Shown one piece after another: positions 61,640 to 64,000 of a stretch of 64,000 bases of DNA. Both the position numbers and the translations under genes were made by a program. The DNA is from Streptomyces brevispora (GTDB taxonomy: Bacteria; Actinomycetota; Actinomycetes; Streptomycetales; Streptomycetaceae): positions 3,534,001 through 3,598,000 of the forward strand of contig NZ_VIWW01000001.1 in NCBI RefSeq assembly GCF_007829885.1, given 5' to 3'. The stretch's first letter is position 1; the number at the start of each line of letters is the position of its first letter. The notes under the pieces were generated by a model, which worked only from the letters and a program-made list of their open reading frames with translations, searched no databases and had not been told where the DNA came from.

Positions 61640-62370
61640 CGCTCGCCGCCCCCACGCACGAGCGCGGCATCACCACCCTCACCCTGGACTCGCCGGCCAA
61701 CCGCAACGCGCTCTCCGCGCGACTGGTCGGCGAGCTCTCCGCAGCCCTTGCCGGGTGCGGGGCCGACGACTCCGTACGAGCCGTCGTCCTCACCCACACC
61801 GGCAACACCTTCTGCGCGGGCGCCGACCTGACCGCACCCGCCGACCCGGCGGCCTTCGTCGCGCTGATGCGGCAGATCGTCGCGCTGCCCAAACCGGTGG
61901 TGGCCCGGGTCACCGGCCACGTCCGGGCGGGCGGGCTCGGACTGCTCGGCGCCTGCGACATCTCCGCGGCCGGACCGGCCGCCACGTTCGCCCTCACCGA
62001 GTCCCGCCTGGGCCTGGCCCCCGCCGTCATCTCCCTCCCGCTGCTGCCCCGCACCGACCCGCGCGCCGCCGCCCGCTACTACCTCACCGGCGAACGCTTC
62101 GACGCCGCCGAAGCCGCCCGGATCTCACTGATCACGCTGGCCGCCGACGACGTGGACGACGCCCTCGCCCCCGTGCTCGACGGACTGCGCAGGGCCTCCC
62201 CGCAGGGCCTGCGGGCGTCGAAAGAACTGGTCACGGCTAGTGTGCTCGAGACTTTCGAACAGCACGCAGAAGACCTCATCGCCCGGTCCGCGGCACTCTT
62301 CGCCTCCGCGGAGGCCCGCGAGGGAATGACGGCCTTCCTCGAACGACGGGACCCCGCATGGGTGTGGTGA
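61636..62370 (+). CDS. Enoyl-CoA hydratase/isomerase family protein (AtuE-like)
   Basis: A 244-residue crotonase-fold protein. Oxyanion-hole strands are NTFCAGADLTAPAD and GHVRAGGLGLLGACDISAAG; TESRLGLAPAVI carries the first catalytic Glu position. It would hydrate the carboxylated enoyl-CoA (isohexenylglutaconyl-CoA in the Pseudomonas Atu route) or a shorter product. It is on the short side of the family but complete. ATGA overlap with the ligase gene; its end overlaps the TetR gene by 13 bases. Confidence 0.92.
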   Translation: MTLAAPTHERGITTLTLDSPANRNALSARLVGELSAALAGCGADDSVRAVVLTHTGNTFCAGADLTAPADPAAFVALMRQIVALPKPVVARVTGHVRAGGLGLLGACDISAAGPAATFALTESRLGLAPAVISLPLLPRTDPRAAARYYLTGERFDAAEAARISLITLAADDVDDALAPVLDGLRRASPQGLRASKELVTASVLETFEQHAEDLIARSAALFASAEAREGMTAFLERRDPAWVW

Positions 62371-62951
62371 CGCAGGGCCGAGGCCCAGGACCCAAACAGG
62401 ACCGCAGCCGCGCCACCCGCAAACGGCTCCTGGAAGCCGCGGTCTCCTGCCTCGCCGAACACGGCTGGGCGGGCTCCACCGTCTCCGTGGTCGCCGAACG
62501 CGCCGGAGTCTCGCGCGGCGCCGCCCAGCACCACTTCCCGACCCGCGAGGACCTGTTCACCGCGGCCGTCGAGTACGTCGCCGAGGAACGCTCCGCCGCC
62601 CTGCGCGCCCTCCCCGACCAGGACCGCGCCGCGGTCGTCGCCGCCCTCGTCGACCTCTACACCGGCCCCCTCTTCCGCGCCGCCCTCCAACTGTGGGTCG
62701 CCGCCTCCAACGAGGAACAGCTCCGCCCCCGCGTCACCGAACTCGAAGCCCGCGTCGGCCGCGAGACCCACCGCATCGCCGTCGGCCTCCTGCACGCGGA
62801 CGAGAACCGCCCCGGCGTACGCGAAACGGTCCAGGGCCTCCTGGACATGGCCCGCGGCCTGGGCCTGGCCAACGTCCTCACCGACGACACGGCCCGCCGC
62901 CGCAGGGTCGTGGCGCAGTGGGCGGCGATGGTGGAGGACGCGCTGGGCTGA
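62358..62951 (+). CDS. TetR-family regulator of the terpenoid-type operon (AtuR-like position)
   Basis: A 197-residue TetR protein. The HTH is RSRATRKRLLEAAVSCLAEHGWAGSTVSVVAERAGVSRGAAQHHFPTREDLF, and the rest is a helical ligand-binding domain (LVDLYTGPLFRAALQLWVAAS). It overlaps the hydratase gene, so it is part of the operon and probably senses an acyl-CoA from the pathway and represses it. The palindrome at 52457-52468 is the best candidate operator. Confidence 0.93.
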   Translation: MGVVTQGRGPGPKQDRSRATRKRLLEAAVSCLAEHGWAGSTVSVVAERAGVSRGAAQHHFPTREDLFTAAVEYVAEERSAALRALPDQDRAAVVAALVDLYTGPLFRAALQLWVAASNEEQLRPRVTELEARVGRETHRIAVGLLHADENRPGVRETVQGLLDMARGLGLANVLTDDTARRRRVVAQWAAMVEDALG

Positions 62952-62989
62952 GCGGTCCAGGCACCGGTACGGACCCGCCGCCGGCGGCC

Positions 62990-63052
62990 GTCCGGCCCGC
63001 ATCCGGCCCGCATCCGGCCCGCATCCGGCCCGCATCCGGCCCATCCGGCTCG
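62990..63052. repeat. 11-bp tandem repeat of ATCCGGCCCGC, about five copies
   Basis: Exact copies lie at 63001-63011, 63012-63022 and 63023-63033. A 10-base partial copy precedes them and shortened copies follow (ATCCGGCCC, ATCCGGCTCG). The block lies in the gap between the TetR and GNAT genes and may arise by slippage. Confidence 0.85.
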
Positions 63053-63141
63053 TCGGATGCCAGCACATGAGGCGGGTTCGCCGAGCACGGATGCCCCTGG
63101 ATATCCTGCCTTGTCCTGAACAGGCCAGGGAGGCCCCCGTC

Positions 63142-63684
63142 ATGAGCAGCACCACCCCACCCTTTCCCGCCCGGATCGAGCTCACGGAGGAAGGCCTCGT
63201 CCTGCGCGACTGGACGGAATCGGATCTGGCCGCGATGCCGGATCTGTTCGACCACCCCGACGTCGCGCACTGGACCCCGTTCGCCTCGCCCTTCGACGAG
63301 GAGGCCGCCCGGTCCTGCCTGGACAGGGCCCGGAGCCAGCGGGCGGCGGGCGTGACCATCCGCCTCGCCATCACCGTCGACGGCGGCGCACCGCTCGGCG
63401 AGGTGATGCTGCGACGCGCCCCTGAGGGCACGGAGATCGGTTACGCGGTCGGCCCGGCGCACCGAGGCCAGGGACTGGCCGCTCGGGCGGTGCGGATGAT
63501 GGCCGCGTACGCCTTCGAGGAGCTGGGTGCGGAGCAGGTGATCCTGGAGCTGGAGGCCGAGAACGCGGCCAGCGTCGGGGTGGCCACCAGGACGGGCTTC
63601 AGCCTGCTCGACGTGCCCCTGATCGAGGGCGAGGAGAAGGGGCGGCCGTATGTCCTGCAGACGTGGGGCCTGAATCGGCCGTGA
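63142..63684 (+). CDS. GNAT-family N-acetyltransferase
   Basis: A 180-residue RimJ/RimL-type acetyltransferase from ATG 63142 with GGGAGG nine to ten bases upstream. ARIELTEEGLVLRDWTESDLAAMPDLFDHPDVAHW is the usual start, and EIGYAVGPAHRGQGLAARAVRMMAAYAFEELG carries the acetyl-CoA motif (R-G-Q-G-L-A). The acceptor is unknown. An earlier in-frame ATG at 63067 is unsupported. It stands alone after the tandem repeats. Confidence 0.92.
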   Translation: MSSTTPPFPARIELTEEGLVLRDWTESDLAAMPDLFDHPDVAHWTPFASPFDEEAARSCLDRARSQRAAGVTIRLAITVDGGAPLGEVMLRRAPEGTEIGYAVGPAHRGQGLAARAVRMMAAYAFEELGAEQVILELEAENAASVGVATRTGFSLLDVPLIEGEEKGRPYVLQTWGLNRP

Positions 63685-63691
63685 CCCCGAT

Positions 63692-63713
63692 CGGCCCCAC
63701 GGCCGAGGGGCCG
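63692..63713. terminator. Hairpin after the GNAT gene
   Basis: CGGCCCC (63692-63698) and GGGGCCG (63707-63713) form a perfect 7-bp stem eight bases past the GNAT stop codon. The rest of the gap to 63892 holds no gene that I can support. Confidence 0.55.
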
Positions 63714-63892
63714 GCCCTCGCATGAGAGCGGGGACTCACGGAACGGATGCGTGCGCCCTCTCCGGCTCTGGTTGCCGCGCCATGGTCAGTACTCCGGTTG
63801 TGGACCGTGATCTCGTGTCTTGCGGTGGCGAAGGTTGAGCGCGTGCCTCCCGACAAGGGAAGTGGCTCGGCTGGGCCGGAGGCGCCGCGGCG

Positions 63893-64000
63893 TTACGTGT
63901 TCTGGCAGGCTCTGGCTTCGAAGTCCGCCAGGGGGACGGTGATTTCGGACTTGTCGCCTTCACCCGAGATGTTGTCGTAGCGGACATTTCCGGGGGTGAG
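63893..64000 (-). CDS. C-terminal fragment of an unknown protein
   Basis: The reverse strand reads 35 codons from the right edge to a TAA stop at 63893: NVRYDNISGEGDKSEITVPL then ADFEARACQNT. Codon bias is mixed but protein-like, and the sequence is polar without a membrane helix. Only the end is visible and I recognise no family. The gene continues beyond the window. Confidence 0.55.
   Translation of the reverse strand, partial: LTPGNVRYDNISGEGDKSEITVPLADFEARACQNT

Overview
The window looks like a piece of a Streptomyces chromosome. Base composition is very GC-rich, third codon positions are almost all G or C, GTG and TTG starts are common, and several gene families are typical of the genus: a conservon (cvnABCD with CYP157/CYP154-type P450s), XRE-DUF5753/DUF397 pairs, futalosine-route menaquinone genes, and DUF3027, DUF2530, DUF2771 and DUF2871 proteins. 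No rRNA, tRNA, CRISPR array or complete insertion sequence was seen. All functions come from reading translations and motifs by eye; no database search was run.

Layout, left to right. 0-5.5 kb: the start of a helicase-associated-domain gene running off the left edge, a membrane protein, and a leftward iron-siderophore ABC importer (two permeases, ATPase, binding lipoprotein) behind an iron-box-like palindrome. 5.5-12 kb: core-type genes, including a HAD hydrolase, a cold-shock protein, mqnD-mqnB, a DUF2771 lipoprotein, an MFS protein and DUF3027. 12-22 kb: a repeat-bearing spacer, a 1070-residue sacsin/Hsp90-like ATPase, a secreted protein, a CtpE-like P-type ATPase, an NCS2 purine permease and a ribbon-helix-helix protein. 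22-30 kb: MarR plus MFS, thpR, a 28-residue membrane peptide, an aldo/keto reductase, prolyl aminopeptidase, a cupin/zinc-ribbon protein, a MITE-like element, a polysaccharide deacetylase and a DUF4232 lipoprotein.

30-38.7 kb is a patchier accessory stretch: an XRE-DUF397-unknown operon, an unknown divergent gene, a frameshifted helix-turn-helix gene, TetR, XRE-cupin, an SGNH hydrolase, a GNAT-S41 peptidase pair and a Uma2 protein. 38.9-45.6 kb holds serC and the conservon operon, whose first P450 has E-V-L-W in place of the ExxR motif. 45.9-52.2 kb carries a fused FAD/Fe-S oxidoreductase, a gene fossil, a divergent LysR/EamA pair with two dyads between them, and a hydrolase lipoprotein.

52.5-63 kb is the most coherent system: a rightward operon (TIGR03084 protein, AtuA, biotin-dependent carboxylase beta and alpha, acyl-CoA dehydrogenase, acyl-CoA ligase, enoyl-CoA hydratase, TetR) with mostly 4-base overlaps. 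Its content parallels the acyclic-terpene (citronellol/geraniol) utilisation cluster atuACDEFHR of Pseudomonas. An acid would be activated by the ligase, desaturated, carboxylated on its branched methyl and hydrated, with TetR as likely regulator. A GNAT gene and the end of an unknown leftward gene close the window.
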